From positions 62,001 through 126,000 of the forward strand of contig NZ_FPAJ01000001.1 of the NCBI RefSeq assembly GCF_900116285.1: a stretch of 64,000 bases of DNA. The letters are read 5' to 3'. A program made the translations under genes and the position numbers. The DNA is from Sulfitobacter marinus (lineage in GTDB: Bacteria > Pseudomonadota > Alphaproteobacteria > Rhodobacterales > Rhodobacteraceae). Each line of letters begins with the position of its first letter. Position 1 is the stretch's first letter. The notes under the pieces were generated by a model. It was given only the letters and a program-made list of their open reading frames with translations. It was not told the origin of the DNA and ran no database searches. Below, piece by piece: positions 56,189 through 64,000 of this stretch.

Positions 56189-57469
56189 ATGCAGGACGGA
56201 TGGACACGCAAGGCTTTTGAGAAACTGTCAGGGGCCGAGGGCGACGCCGACGACCTGACCGGGGGCGCACAAAACGCCGAAGCGCCAAACGCCTTACGCC
56301 ATGTTGCCAGCCTGTCGATGACTAAGGTGGCGGATGGGCTGATTGATCCCAAACTAATGTTGTCATGGTTGCTGACGTCGCTTGGTGCGCCCGCCGTGTT
56401 TGCCGGTGCACTGGTGCCGATCCGCGAAAGTGGCGCTTTGCTGCCGCAGATGTTGCTGGCGTCTTGGGTGCAGGCGATGCAGCGGCGCAAATGGGCATGG
56501 GTGCTGGGCAGCGCGGGGCAGGGGATATTCGCCGCGTTGATCGTGCTTGCTGCGCTCACCCTCGAAGGGGCCGCCGCCGGGTTTGCCATCTGCGCGGCCC
56601 TTGGCGGGCTGGCGCTGTGTCGTGCGGCCTGTTCGGTGTCGTACAAAGATATCTTGGGCAAGACCGTCGGTAAATCGCGGCGCGGGTCGATCACCGGGCT
56701 GGCGGGATCGGTGTCATCTGTAGGTGTGGTCATCTTGGCGCTGCTGCTGATGTCGGGCCTGTTTGAAAGCACCGGCATTGTTATTGCCGCCATCGCTTTG
56801 GGTGCCTGCCTGTGGGGCGCGGCCGCACTGCTGTTTTCCACATTGAAAGAAATGAAAAGCGACCCGTCCAAGGCAGAAGGGGCCGATTTCAGTATATTGA
56901 AACAAGACGCGAACCTGCGACGTTTTATTCTGGTGCGGGGATTGCTGGCCTCGACCGCGTTGGCCCCGCCGTATTTTGTGGTGTTGGCGGGGGGAGAGGA
57001 ACAATCCGCCCTTGGCCAATTGGGCGCTTTGGTGCTGGCATCGGCGCTGGCATCTTTCCTAAGCTCTTATATCTGGGGTCGTCTGTCGGATCAGTCCAGC
57101 CGCAAGGTGTTGATGTTAACAGGTATCGTCGGGGCCTGTGCGATGCTGGGGGCTGTGGCGCTTAGCCTGTTGGGGTTGGCCACGCAAATCTGGGCGATGC
57201 CGCTGGTGCTGTTCATCCTGATGATCGCCTATCACGGGGTGCGGCAGGGGCGGTCGACCTATCTGGTGGATATGTCGCCCAAGGATCAGCGGTCGGCCTA
57301 TGCCGCGGTTTCCAACACGGTGATCGGTGTCTTGTTGTTGATTGCGGGATTTGCCGGGGGCGGTGCGGCGCTGTTCGGGCCAAATGCAACGCTGGTTTTG
57401 TTTGCGCTTATGGCCGTGGGCGCGGCGGTTGTGGCCTTTGGCCTCAGCGAGGTCGACGCAGTGGATTGA
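56189..57469 (+). CDS. MFS-type membrane protein
   Basis: The product has about 426 residues and some twelve hydrophobic segments. The first 35 residues are polar (WTRKAFEKLSGAEGDADDLTGG). A weak MFS motif (YIWGRLSDQSSRKVLMLTG, about 285-303) sits between later helices, and the early part lacks the classical motif A. It resembles membrane proteins of unknown substrate in Rhodobacterales. The start may be ATG 56174 or 56189; I favour the second because of the MQDGWTRKAF opening. The 181 bases before it separate it from divergent thrS. Confidence 0.75.
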   Translation: MQDGWTRKAFEKLSGAEGDADDLTGGAQNAEAPNALRHVASLSMTKVADGLIDPKLMLSWLLTSLGAPAVFAGALVPIRESGALLPQMLLASWVQAMQRRKWAWVLGSAGQGIFAALIVLAALTLEGAAAGFAICAALGGLALCRAACSVSYKDILGKTVGKSRRGSITGLAGSVSSVGVVILALLLMSGLFESTGIVIAAIALGACLWGAAALLFSTLKEMKSDPSKAEGADFSILKQDANLRRFILVRGLLASTALAPPYFVVLAGGEEQSALGQLGALVLASALASFLSSYIWGRLSDQSSRKVLMLTGIVGACAMLGAVALSLLGLATQIWAMPLVLFILMIAYHGVRQGRSTYLVDMSPKDQRSAYAAVSNTVIGVLLLIAGFAGGGAALFGPNATLVLFALMAVGAAVVAFGLSEVDAVD

Positions 57470-57530
57470 ACGTCGGCGCGCATGGTTTTATGACATGGGG
57501 GACGGTACACGCATTCAAAAGGATGGCGAG

Positions 57531-57764
57531 ATGTCCAAACACAACCGCAACTTCGAACTGACAGTCAGCGATATCGACCTGATCGAGGCCGCCCTGCATA
57601 TCACCAAGCGTGATCTATCAGCGGACGTCTATAACGGCACCCAAGAGATGCTGCCCGCCGATAAGACCGTGGATTCCCTGCGCAAGATCGACGACTTGCT
57701 GGGGCGTCTGCACAATCAAAAGATATTCTATCGCCCCGCCAAGGGCACCTATTTGGGCGGATGA
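57531..57764 (+). CDS. Small hypothetical protein (77 aa)
   Basis: The 77-residue soluble protein opens MSKHNRNFELTVSDIDLIEAALHITKRDLS and is mostly helical. Its stop overlaps the next gene's ATG by 4 bases (ATGA at 57761), so it is clearly expressed with the hydrolase. The N-terminal pattern L-x-S-x-x-x-x-LIE-ALH resembles the small protein at 787-1032. Function unknown. The ATG at 57531 follows a GGCGAG segment; earlier in-frame starts run through the preceding gene. Confidence 0.68.
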   Translation: MSKHNRNFELTVSDIDLIEAALHITKRDLSADVYNGTQEMLPADKTVDSLRKIDDLLGRLHNQKIFYRPAKGTYLGG

Positions 57765-58519
57765 CCATGGCGCAAACCCTAAAGACGCCACAAGGCCGGA
57801 CGCTGGCCTATCATCTGACGCATGGGCGCGGGCCTTGCGTGGTCTTCTTGGGCGGGCTGAAATCCGACATGCAAGGCACCAAGGCGGTGTTTCTTGAGGA
57901 ATGGGCCCGCCGCGAGGGCCGCGCCTTTTTGCGGTTTGATTATTCGGGTCATGGTGAATCCTCGGGCGATTTCACCGATGGCTGTATTGGCGATTGGGCG
58001 CAGGATACGCTGGCCGCCGTGACCGCGTTGACCAAGGGCAAGATCGTGCCAGTGGGGTCGTCCATGGGTGGCTGGCAATCGCTGCTGCTGTGCCGCGCGA
58101 TGCCTGAGCGGATTGCTGGGCTGGTCACCATCGCGGCAGCGCCGGATTTTACCGAAGACGGGTATTGGGCCAGCTTTACCGACGCGCAAAAGCAGCGGTT
58201 GGAAACCGAAGGCCGCGTTGAACTGCCGTCGGATTATATGGAGCCTTACATCATCACGCGCCGGATGATCGAGGACGGGCGCGAGCAGTTGGTGCTGCGG
58301 TCTGCGTTGGACCTGCCGTTTCCGGTGCGGTTTTTGCAAGGCACGGCGGATACAGCGGTAAGCGTCGCAACAGCGGTGAAACTGCTGGAACATGCCACGG
58401 GGCCGGACATGCAGTTACAACTGGTCAAAGATGCCGATCACCGCTTTTCCGACGACCGCTGTCTGGGGCTGATGCAAGCGTCGTTGCAAGAGGTGTTGGA
58501 TAAGGCCGCGGATGCGTAA
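57761..58519 (+). CDS. Alpha/beta hydrolase
   Basis: The product has 252 residues. GGLKSDMQGTKA (oxyanion region), RFDYSGHGESSGDFTDGCIGDW (about 60-80), and the nucleophile elbow VGSSMGGWQSL (Ser in G-S-S-M-G, about residue 108) fit an esterase/aminopeptidase-type fold. The acid and base are likely in QGTADTAVSV and DADHRFSDDRC. It is cytoplasmic and the substrate is unknown. It is coupled by 4 bases to the small protein upstream and overlaps the M15-like gene by 8 bases. Confidence 0.85.
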   Translation: MTMAQTLKTPQGRTLAYHLTHGRGPCVVFLGGLKSDMQGTKAVFLEEWARREGRAFLRFDYSGHGESSGDFTDGCIGDWAQDTLAAVTALTKGKIVPVGSSMGGWQSLLLCRAMPERIAGLVTIAAAPDFTEDGYWASFTDAQKQRLETEGRVELPSDYMEPYIITRRMIEDGREQLVLRSALDLPFPVRFLQGTADTAVSVATAVKLLEHATGPDMQLQLVKDADHRFSDDRCLGLMQASLQEVLDKAADA

Positions 58520-59147
58520 ACCCGCCAGCATGTGGAGCCTTGAAACCGTCGGGCGGGTACGTCTGTCGAAACATTTCTACATGCGCGATTTTCTGTATTC
58601 CGAGATCAACGGCTTTCACGGCGTCCCGAACATTCCCGACAATCCCGATCTGGCGATCGAAAACGGGCGGGCGTTTTGTATCGCGCTACTGGACCCGCTT
58701 GAGGAAACATTCGGCCGGGTCGCGGTGCGGTCGGGCTATCGGTCGCGGGCGTTGAATGATTACGGCAACGCCAACAAGCTGAACTGCGCGTCCAGCGGCA
58801 ACCCCCTCGAATGCCACATCTGGGACCGGGACGCGGGTGATGCGGCCATTGCAGGGGCGTCTATCGTGATCCCATGGTTTGCGGATCAATATGATCAGGG
58901 CCGCGATTGGCGCGATCTGGCGTGGTGGGTACACGACCATCTGCCTTATTCCGAGATGTGGTTTTTTCCCAAACTGGCGGCGTTCAATCTGGTCTGGCGG
59001 CCCAGGCCTTTGCGCACGATCTCAAGCTACATCGCGCCTAGGGGCATGTTGCTGCGCGCCGGGAACACACCGGCCGAGGAGGCCGCGCAGCGCCGTGCGC
59101 GATATGCCGATTTCCCGCCCTTGCGCGGCATTACCTATCCTGAATGA
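58512..59147 (+). CDS. Peptidase M15-like protein
   Basis: The product has 211 residues. VAVRSGYRSRALNDYGNAN (about 70-88) resembles the SGYRS...N strand of M15/Hedgehog-type zinc DD-peptidases. HIWDRDAGD (from His102) and WWVHDHLPYSEMWF (about 137-150) offer zinc ligands, but the spacing departs from the classical H-x6-D. It may be a peptidase-like protein with altered or lost activity. No signal peptide is seen. It overlaps the upstream hydrolase by 8 bases, completing a three-gene unit. I place it in M15 only by pattern. Confidence 0.6.
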   Translation: MRKPASMWSLETVGRVRLSKHFYMRDFLYSEINGFHGVPNIPDNPDLAIENGRAFCIALLDPLEETFGRVAVRSGYRSRALNDYGNANKLNCASSGNPLECHIWDRDAGDAAIAGASIVIPWFADQYDQGRDWRDLAWWVHDHLPYSEMWFFPKLAAFNLVWRPRPLRTISSYIAPRGMLLRAGNTPAEEAAQRRARYADFPPLRGITYPE

Positions 59148-59171
59148 TCGGTGCAGGGCGGACCTGCGCGC

Positions 59172-59756
59172 TTAACTAAGCTGCGCGTTGATTTCGCGGC
59201 GTTTGTCCTTGGGCACCACATAAACATCGCGCACGGGCTTCAGGCTGTCTGTGTCGAAAAATGGCGTGTCTTTCCAACGGCCCGTTATCCGTGCTGCCAG
59301 TCCGCGGCTGAGCACGCCCCAGACGAAACGGCCCATGCCCTTGTGCTTGGGCTTGTCGCCAGGGGCGTGCAAATTCGCCTTGGTGGCGACGCGGCCAATG
59401 GCATCGGGGTCTGTCAGGATCGTGGTGCGGATGCTGGAAAATGCGATCTTGGGATTGCGCAGGGTGTTGCCGATCACGGAACCGCAACATTTTGCATGCC
59501 ACCGCAGTACGTTTTTCTCGCCAAAGGAAAAGACCGCCACTTGGTCGAACCCCTGGTCAAATTTGATCCGGTTCGGTGTGGTCTGGAACAGGGCCACCGA
59601 TGGGGTGTCGGGTTGGCCTGAAAAAACCTCGGCCGCGCGGCAATCTTTGCAAAAGCATTCAAGATGCGTGCCGACGGCAGGCGATGCGCCTAGCAACGTG
59701 CCAGTGACGGTGCCACAGCTGCAGAAAAAGGCGACATCTTTAGGCTTTTTGAACAT
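59172..59756 (-). CDS. Cysteine-rich GFA-like protein (DUF6151-like)
   Basis: The product has 194 residues. C-x-C near residues 12-14 (FFCSCGTVTG), the cluster ECFCKDCRAAEV (about 34-45) and HAKCCGSVIG (about 86-95) form the zinc-binding shape of GFA/CENP-V proteins (glutathione-dependent formaldehyde activators). The C-terminal half has no known motif. I recall the designation DUF6151 for such Rhodobacterales proteins, but am not certain. It starts one base inside the phaZ stop codon and so is probably transcribed with phaZ. Confidence 0.75.
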   Translation of the reverse strand: MFKKPKDVAFFCSCGTVTGTLLGASPAVGTHLECFCKDCRAAEVFSGQPDTPSVALFQTTPNRIKFDQGFDQVAVFSFGEKNVLRWHAKCCGSVIGNTLRNPKIAFSSIRTTILTDPDAIGRVATKANLHAPGDKPKHKGMGRFVWGVLSRGLAARITGRWKDTPFFDTDSLKPVRDVYVVPKDKRREINAQLS

Positions 59757-61045
59757 CAGGCAGCTGCGTTATCATTGGCCGGTTTCTTGGCTTTTGCTTT
59801 TGGCTTTTCGGCGTCACGTGGGTTTGCATCAATGAATTGCAGCACCAGCGGGCGGATATTATTGCGCCAGCTTTTGCCAGCGAAGATACCGTAATGCCCA
59901 GCACCGTCTTCTAGGTGGCTGGCCTTTTTACTGTCGGGCAGGCCGGTGCACAGATCAAGCGCCGCAATACATTGACCGGGTGCTGAAATGTCATCCTTGG
60001 TGCCTTCGACCGTTTTAACGGCGACGGTTGTGATCTTGCCAATATCGACCTTTTTACCCGCAATGGTAAAATTGTTCTTGCCGATTTCGTTGTTTTTAAA
60101 GATCCGCTCGACAGTGGAGAGATAGAATTCGGCGGGCATATCCATGACGGCCAGATATTCGTCATAGAATTTGTTGTGTTTGTCGTGATCGCCAGCCTCG
60201 CCTTGGGCGACGCGCATGATCTGATCGCGGAATGCTTTGGCATGGGTTTCGCTGTTCATCGAGATAAAGGAATTGAGCTGCAACAGCCCCGGATAAACCT
60301 TGCGTCCCACGCCGGGGTATTTGAAGCCCACACGCTGGATCGACATTTCCTGAAGATGCCCCATGTGGACACGGTCGCCAAAATCGGTGACCTCGGTCGG
60401 GGCGGCGTCGGGATCAATCGGGCCGCCGATCAGGGTCAGGGAGCTGGGTTGCGCGCTTGGTTCTTCCTCGGCCAGATAAGCGGTGGCGGCAAGTGCAAGC
60501 GGCGCAGGTTGGCACACGGCAATAATATGAACGTCCGGGCCAAGATGGCGCATGTATTCGACCAGATGCAGGGTGTAATCTTCGACGTCGAACTTGCCCG
60601 CGCTGACGGGAATTTCGCGGGCATTGTGCCAATCGGTGATGTACAAATCTGTGTCGGGGATCAGGCTGATCACGGTTGACCGCAGCAATGTGGCATAGTG
60701 GCCTGACATAGGGGCGACCAACAGCACCTTGCGCTTTGGCGCTGGACGGTTCTGAACCACGAAATGCAAAAGATCGCCAAACGCACCTTTGATTTCTTTC
60801 TCGATTTCTACTTGGTGGTCTGCCTCGTCTTCGCCAACGACGGCGGGCAGGTTCCAATCGGGTTTGGCAACCATCCGTGCAAAGCTGCGTTCGGTGACTT
60901 CGCCCCAAGCGGCCATCCAATCCATCGCGGGATTGGGGAAGGCGGAAAATACAGGATATGACGCAAACGCCTGCGCTGTAGCACCAAGCCACTGATTGGT
61001 GTTACGCATTGTTTCCATTAAATCATAAGATGCCATATACTTCAT
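59756..61045 (-). CDS. phaZ: Intracellular polyhydroxyalkanoate depolymerase
   Basis: The enzyme (429 residues) breaks down stored polyhydroxybutyrate inside the cell. The alpha/beta-hydrolase nucleophile is the cysteine of AVCQPAPLA (about residue 178), as in the PhaZ group that uses Cys. The acid and His are expected in LDLCTGLPDSKKASHLEDGAGHYGIFAG; SGHYATLLRSTV also matches the family. It is divergent to phaC, which makes the polymer. The ATG at 61045 follows AGGAG. The GFA-like gene begins in its stop codon. Confidence 0.92.
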   Translation of the reverse strand: MKYMASYDLMETMRNTNQWLGATAQAFASYPVFSAFPNPAMDWMAAWGEVTERSFARMVAKPDWNLPAVVGEDEADHQVEIEKEIKGAFGDLLHFVVQNRPAPKRKVLLVAPMSGHYATLLRSTVISLIPDTDLYITDWHNAREIPVSAGKFDVEDYTLHLVEYMRHLGPDVHIIAVCQPAPLALAATAYLAEEEPSAQPSSLTLIGGPIDPDAAPTEVTDFGDRVHMGHLQEMSIQRVGFKYPGVGRKVYPGLLQLNSFISMNSETHAKAFRDQIMRVAQGEAGDHDKHNKFYDEYLAVMDMPAEFYLSTVERIFKNNEIGKNNFTIAGKKVDIGKITTVAVKTVEGTKDDISAPGQCIAALDLCTGLPDSKKASHLEDGAGHYGIFAGKSWRNNIRPLVLQFIDANPRDAEKPKAKAKKPANDNAAA

Positions 61046-61151
61046 GAGGGGTCTCCTGTTGGTTGGCCCTTGTGCTTGGGCGCTCCGCCGGTCCCCTCCC
61101 AGATAGGACGGCGCGATGCTGCAAGTGCAAACATAGGGAGGAACCGTTAAG

Positions 61152-62957
61152 ATGACAACAAAAACGAATGAGCCCTTGGAACCTGATGCAGCCGCGCTGG
61201 CGCGGATGACAGAGAATATGAATAAAGTTGAAGCGTTGGGCGCGCGATTATCTCAGATTATGGTGAACCGGGAGGGGCATCAGGCCGCCCTGGACGGGCC
61301 GAATCAGGAATTATTCGCCAAGGCTGCGCATTCCTATTGGAACGAAGCGGTACAAAACCCAGCCAAGCTGATCGAACAACAGGTCTCATTCTGGACCAAA
61401 TCGGTGTCGCATTTTGTCGAGGCTCAAAAGGCATTGGCCAAGGGCAAGCTGGAAGCGCCGGCTGATACCACGCCCAAGGACAGACGTTTTGCCAACCCGT
61501 TGTGGGAAAGCCACCCCTATTTCAACTATGTCAAACAGCAGTATCTGATCAACGCCGAAACGCTGCACCAGGCGATTGCAGATGTGTCCGACCTTGAACC
61601 GCGCGAGAAACAACGGCTGGAATATTTCAGCCGCCAGATCATCGACCTGATGAGCCCGACTAATTTTCTGGCAACCAATCCCGATGCGCTGGAGCGTGCG
61701 GTTGCCACCGAAGGCGAAAGCCTGATCAAAGGGCTTGAGAACCTGATCGCCGACCTTGAGGCCAACAACGGCGAGATGATCGTGCGGCTGGCCGATGAAA
61801 CCGCGTTCGAGCTGGGCCGCAACATTGCCACGTCACCGGGCAAGGTGGTGTTTCGCAACCACATGTTCGAGCTGATCCAATATGCCCCGACCACCGAAAC
61901 GGTACATGAAACACCGATCGTGATCTTTCCGCCGTGGATCAACAAATTCTACATTCTGGACCTGAAGGAACAGAACAGTCTGGTGAAATGGGTCGTCGAT
62001 CAGGGACACACGTTGTTCATGGTGTCCTGGATCAACCCCGATAGCAGCTACCGCGATGTCGGCATGGGCGACTATATCGAGGATGGGTTCGTCGCGGCCA
62101 TTGAAGAGGTCAAAAACATCACCGGTCAGGATCAGGTCAACGCTGTGGGCTATTGTATTGCGGGCACCACGCTGTCGCTGACACTGTCCTTACTAAAGCA
62201 GCGCGGCGACCCATCGGTAAAATCGGCGACGTTCTTTACCGCGCTGACCGATTTTTCGGATCAGGGGGAATTCCAGCCCTTCCTGACCGATGATTTCATC
62301 GACGGGATCGAAGCGGAGACCAAGGACAAAGGCATACTGCCATCGGTGATCATGGCGCGGACGTTTTCGTTCCTGCGCTCAAACGATCTGGTCTATGGCC
62401 CTGCGATCAAAAGCTATATGTTGGGCGATACGCCGCCTGCGTTTGACTTGCTGTATTGGAACGGGGACGGGGCGAACTTGCCTGAACGTATGGCGATGGA
62501 ATACCTGCGCGGGCTGTGCCAACAAAACAAACTGGCCGAGGGCGGGTTTGATCTGATGGGGCACCACCTTGAGTTGGGCGATATCGACGTGCCGCTGATC
62601 GCCATCGGGTGCGAAACGGACCACATTGCACCGTGGAAAGACAGCTACCGCGGCGTCCAGCAGATGGGCAGTAAGGACAAAACATTCATCATGACCCAGT
62701 CGGGCCATATCGCGGGCATCGTTAATCCGCCCAGCAAAGGCAAGTATGGCCATTATACGAACGCTGATATGTCGCTGGAATACCAAGACTGGCTGGACGG
62801 TGCCAAGTTCCACAAAGGGTCATGGTGGCCCCGTTGGGGCAAGTGGCTTGAGAATCACTCTGGCGGGCTGATCGAGGCACGTGTGCCGGGCGCGGACGGT
62901 CGTGAAATACTGGGTGATGCCCCCGGAACCTATGTCACACGCAAAGCAAGAGACTGA
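61152..62957 (+). CDS. phaC: Class I polyhydroxyalkanoate synthase
   Basis: The enzyme (601 residues) polymerises hydroxyacyl-CoA. The lipase-like box GYCIAG contains the catalytic Cys335. His and Asp of the triad are expected in GCETDHIAPWKDS (about 485) and SGHIAGIVNPPSK (about 515). The length and N-terminal domain are class I, working without a PhaE partner. GGGAGGAAC precedes the ATG. In the 106-base divergent region, CTGC-AAG-TGCA at 61119-61129 may be a degenerate PhaR half-site. The phasin gene follows 141 bases later. Confidence 0.95.
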   Translation: MTTKTNEPLEPDAAALARMTENMNKVEALGARLSQIMVNREGHQAALDGPNQELFAKAAHSYWNEAVQNPAKLIEQQVSFWTKSVSHFVEAQKALAKGKLEAPADTTPKDRRFANPLWESHPYFNYVKQQYLINAETLHQAIADVSDLEPREKQRLEYFSRQIIDLMSPTNFLATNPDALERAVATEGESLIKGLENLIADLEANNGEMIVRLADETAFELGRNIATSPGKVVFRNHMFELIQYAPTTETVHETPIVIFPPWINKFYILDLKEQNSLVKWVVDQGHTLFMVSWINPDSSYRDVGMGDYIEDGFVAAIEEVKNITGQDQVNAVGYCIAGTTLSLTLSLLKQRGDPSVKSATFFTALTDFSDQGEFQPFLTDDFIDGIEAETKDKGILPSVIMARTFSFLRSNDLVYGPAIKSYMLGDTPPAFDLLYWNGDGANLPERMAMEYLRGLCQQNKLAEGGFDLMGHHLELGDIDVPLIAIGCETDHIAPWKDSYRGVQQMGSKDKTFIMTQSGHIAGIVNPPSKGKYGHYTNADMSLEYQDWLDGAKFHKGSWWPRWGKWLENHSGGLIEARVPGADGREILGDAPGTYVTRKARD

Positions 62958-62994
62958 TCTGATTAATCTTTTCCCCTAGGTCAACTTTCACATG

Positions 62995-63031
62995 CTGCAG
63001 TGCAGAATATACTTGAAATGCCGCGCCGCAG
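62995..63031 (+). promoter_or_regulatory. Predicted PhaR sites upstream of phaP
   Basis: CTGC-AGT-GCAG lies at 62995-63005, and a one-mismatch copy CCGC-GCC-GCAG lies at 63021-63031, 15 bases apart. They sit 70-100 bases before the phaP start. The motif CTGC-N3-GCAG is the one I recall for PhaR of Rhodobacter sphaeroides, which represses phaP. Confidence 0.75.
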
Positions 63032-63098
63032 CATGTAGGTGTCTCCTATACCAGAACGAGTAGGCTGTTGCCGCTCTCAACTGAAAGAGGAAGAGACT

Positions 63099-63542
63099 AT
63101 GACAAAGACACCTGATATCTCCGCCATGATGAAAGACGTTATGGGCGCATTCCCAGTTGATACAACTGCGCTGAACGATGCGTTCAAAACAACAGCAACA
63201 CTGAATGAAAAACTGTCCGGCGTTGCACTGACAGCTGCCGAGAAATCCGCCGAGATTTCCAACAAATGGCAAAAAGAAACACTCAACAAGCTGGCCGAAA
63301 TGTCCAAAGCCAAGTCCGAGCCTGCTGACTATGCAAAAGCGATGACAGATTTCACATCTGCCTCTGCCGAAGTTGCAGCCGAGCACATGGCCGCATTCGC
63401 TGAAATCGCAAAATCCGTTCAAATGGACACTGTTGAACTGATGATGGCTGCGGGCAAAGACATGTCCGAGGAAGCAACAGCTGCCGTGAAAAAAGCCACA
63501 GCTGAAGCCACAAAAGCCACGAAAAAAGCGACTGCAAAGTAA
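63099..63542 (+). CDS. phaP: Phasin
   Basis: This granule-coating protein of 147 residues is lysine- and alanine-rich and helical, with an amphipathic central part (about 25-130) and a C-terminal KKATAEATKATKKATAK tail. Phasins bind polyhydroxyalkanoate granules and control their size. AGAGGAAGAG precedes the ATG at 63099. PhaR sites lie upstream and phaR follows, as usual in Rhodobacterales. A terminator at 63577-63608 separates it from phaR. Confidence 0.92.
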   Translation: MTKTPDISAMMKDVMGAFPVDTTALNDAFKTTATLNEKLSGVALTAAEKSAEISNKWQKETLNKLAEMSKAKSEPADYAKAMTDFTSASAEVAAEHMAAFAEIAKSVQMDTVELMMAAGKDMSEEATAAVKKATAEATKATKKATAK

Positions 63543-63576
63543 CGCGCCGCACGGCAAAACCACTTTCATGAGTGAG

Positions 63577-63608
63577 GGGGCAGGCTTGAGAAAGTCTGCC
63601 CTTTCTTT
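63577..63608 (+). terminator. Intrinsic terminator after phaP
   Basis: GGGCAGGCTT (63578-63587) pairs with AAGTCTGCCC (63592-63601) around GAGA, with one G-T pair, followed by TTTCTTTG. It lies 35 bases after the phaP stop. Confidence 0.8.
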
Positions 63609-63647
63609 GTTGCGAGGCCCTTTCTTTTTGAAACGTGCTACCCTAAG

Positions 63648-63658
63648 CTGCAATGCAG
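63648..63658 (+). promoter_or_regulatory. Predicted PhaR site upstream of phaR
   Basis: CTGC-AAT-GCAG is a perfect match to the motif seen before phaP and lies 24 bases before the phaR start codon, consistent with negative autoregulation. Confidence 0.75.
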
Positions 63659-63682
63659 CACGCACTTTGGGAAGGATCCACC

Positions 63683-64000
63683 GTGGCCGACACAGACAAG
63701 CCTCTGCTTATCAAGCGCTACGCCAGCCGGCGGCTTTATAATACGGAAACAAGCGATTACGTGACGCTTGAGGATATCTCGGGGTTTATCCGGGATGGGC
63801 GCGAAGTCCAGATTCTGGATTTGAAATCCGGTGATGATCTGACCCGTCAGTATCTGCTGCAGATCATTGCAGATCACGAAAGCCGTGGTGAATCAGTTTT
63901 GCCCGTAGATGTGCTGAACGATCTGGTGCGCAGTTACATGTCGCCTGGCGCAAGCGTTGTGCCGCAGTTTTTGAAAGCGTCCTTTGACATGCTGCGCGAT
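63683..64000 (+). CDS. phaR: PHA synthesis repressor PhaR, 3' truncated
   Basis: The frame opens at GTG 63683 after GGAAGGA and runs to the window end (106 codons seen). ADTDKPLLIKRYASRRLYNTETSDYVTLEDISGFIRDGREVQILDLKSGDDLTR is the PHB accumulation regulator DNA-binding domain (PHB_acc_N), and LLQIIADHESRGESVLPVDVLNDLVRSY begins the second domain. PhaR binds DNA and PHB granules and represses phasin genes. A full-length protein would be roughly 180-200 residues, so about half is missing. Confidence 0.94.
   Translation, partial: MADTDKPLLIKRYASRRLYNTETSDYVTLEDISGFIRDGREVQILDLKSGDDLTRQYLLQIIADHESRGESVLPVDVLNDLVRSYMSPGASVVPQFLKASFDMLRD

Overview
The window looks like a chromosomal segment of an alphaproteobacterium of the order Rhodobacterales (roseobacter/Rhodobacter type). 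Evidence: high-GC coding sequence with short intergenic gaps; a ScfR-type regulator beside pccB-pccA-mutase; a complete phaZ-phaC-phaP-phaR block with CTGC-N3-GCAG operator sites; a hdaA/perM/ppk/ppx cluster; and degenerate intergenic repeats (a consensus near ggATATTTAAGAGCCAGAGA or TTTAGACCATTTGGAAA) of a kind I associate with this order. I cannot name a species. I saw no tRNA, rRNA, CRISPR array, insertion sequence or prophage.

Layout. 1-2.8 kb: 3' part of yebC, a small unknown gene, LysE and DMT exporters. 2.8-8.4 kb: betI-betC-betB-small membrane protein-betA, the route from choline-O-sulfate through choline and betaine aldehyde to glycine betaine, with a BetI-type operator over the promoter. 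8.5-21.7 kb: propionyl-CoA assimilation, with pccR (scfR), a Bcr/CflA exporter, pccB, several small envelope genes, pccA, a DUF4174 protein, a sulfotransferase-like gene and methylmalonyl-CoA mutase, then VOC and GNAT genes. TTTGCAAA boxes lie in front of both pccR and pccB. 21.7-30.8 kb: a TerB/J-domain protein, an EEP nuclease-like protein, the minus-strand perM-hdaA-ppk-ppx group (DNA replication control plus polyphosphate turnover), and pepT. 30.9-39 kb: proS, a Lol lipoprotein exporter (one permease plus LolD), a lipoprotein cytochrome c, a HExxH lipoprotein, an AT-rich membrane/coiled-coil gene coupled to parE through a TTG start, and parE. 39-50 kb: two alpha/beta hydrolases, a MATE exporter, aspC, an XRE regulator, sdhE, a MarR-type regulator, a PhzF protein, two tandem DUF1194 von Willebrand proteins behind gloA, then thyA-folA. 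50.3-53.8 kb: a cold-shock gene, a Spx/ArsC protein, and a four-gene bufferin operon (bufA1-bufB-bufC-doxX). 54-59 kb: thrS, an MFS protein and a small-gene/hydrolase/M15-like operon. 59.2-64 kb: polyhydroxyalkanoate metabolism, ending inside phaR.

The most notable system is the bufferin operon. It encodes a short exported peptide with four cysteines (DUF2282), a DUF692 multinuclear-iron enzyme, a DUF2063 partner and a DoxX membrane protein. A strong hairpin sits between the precursor gene and the enzyme genes, and a long dyad lies upstream. Other points worth attention are the predicted PccR and PhaR operator sets, ribosome-binding sites buried in hairpins at two neighbouring genes (45.4 and 46.0 kb), an uncharted set of small genes inside the pcc cluster, and the low-GC gene behind parE.
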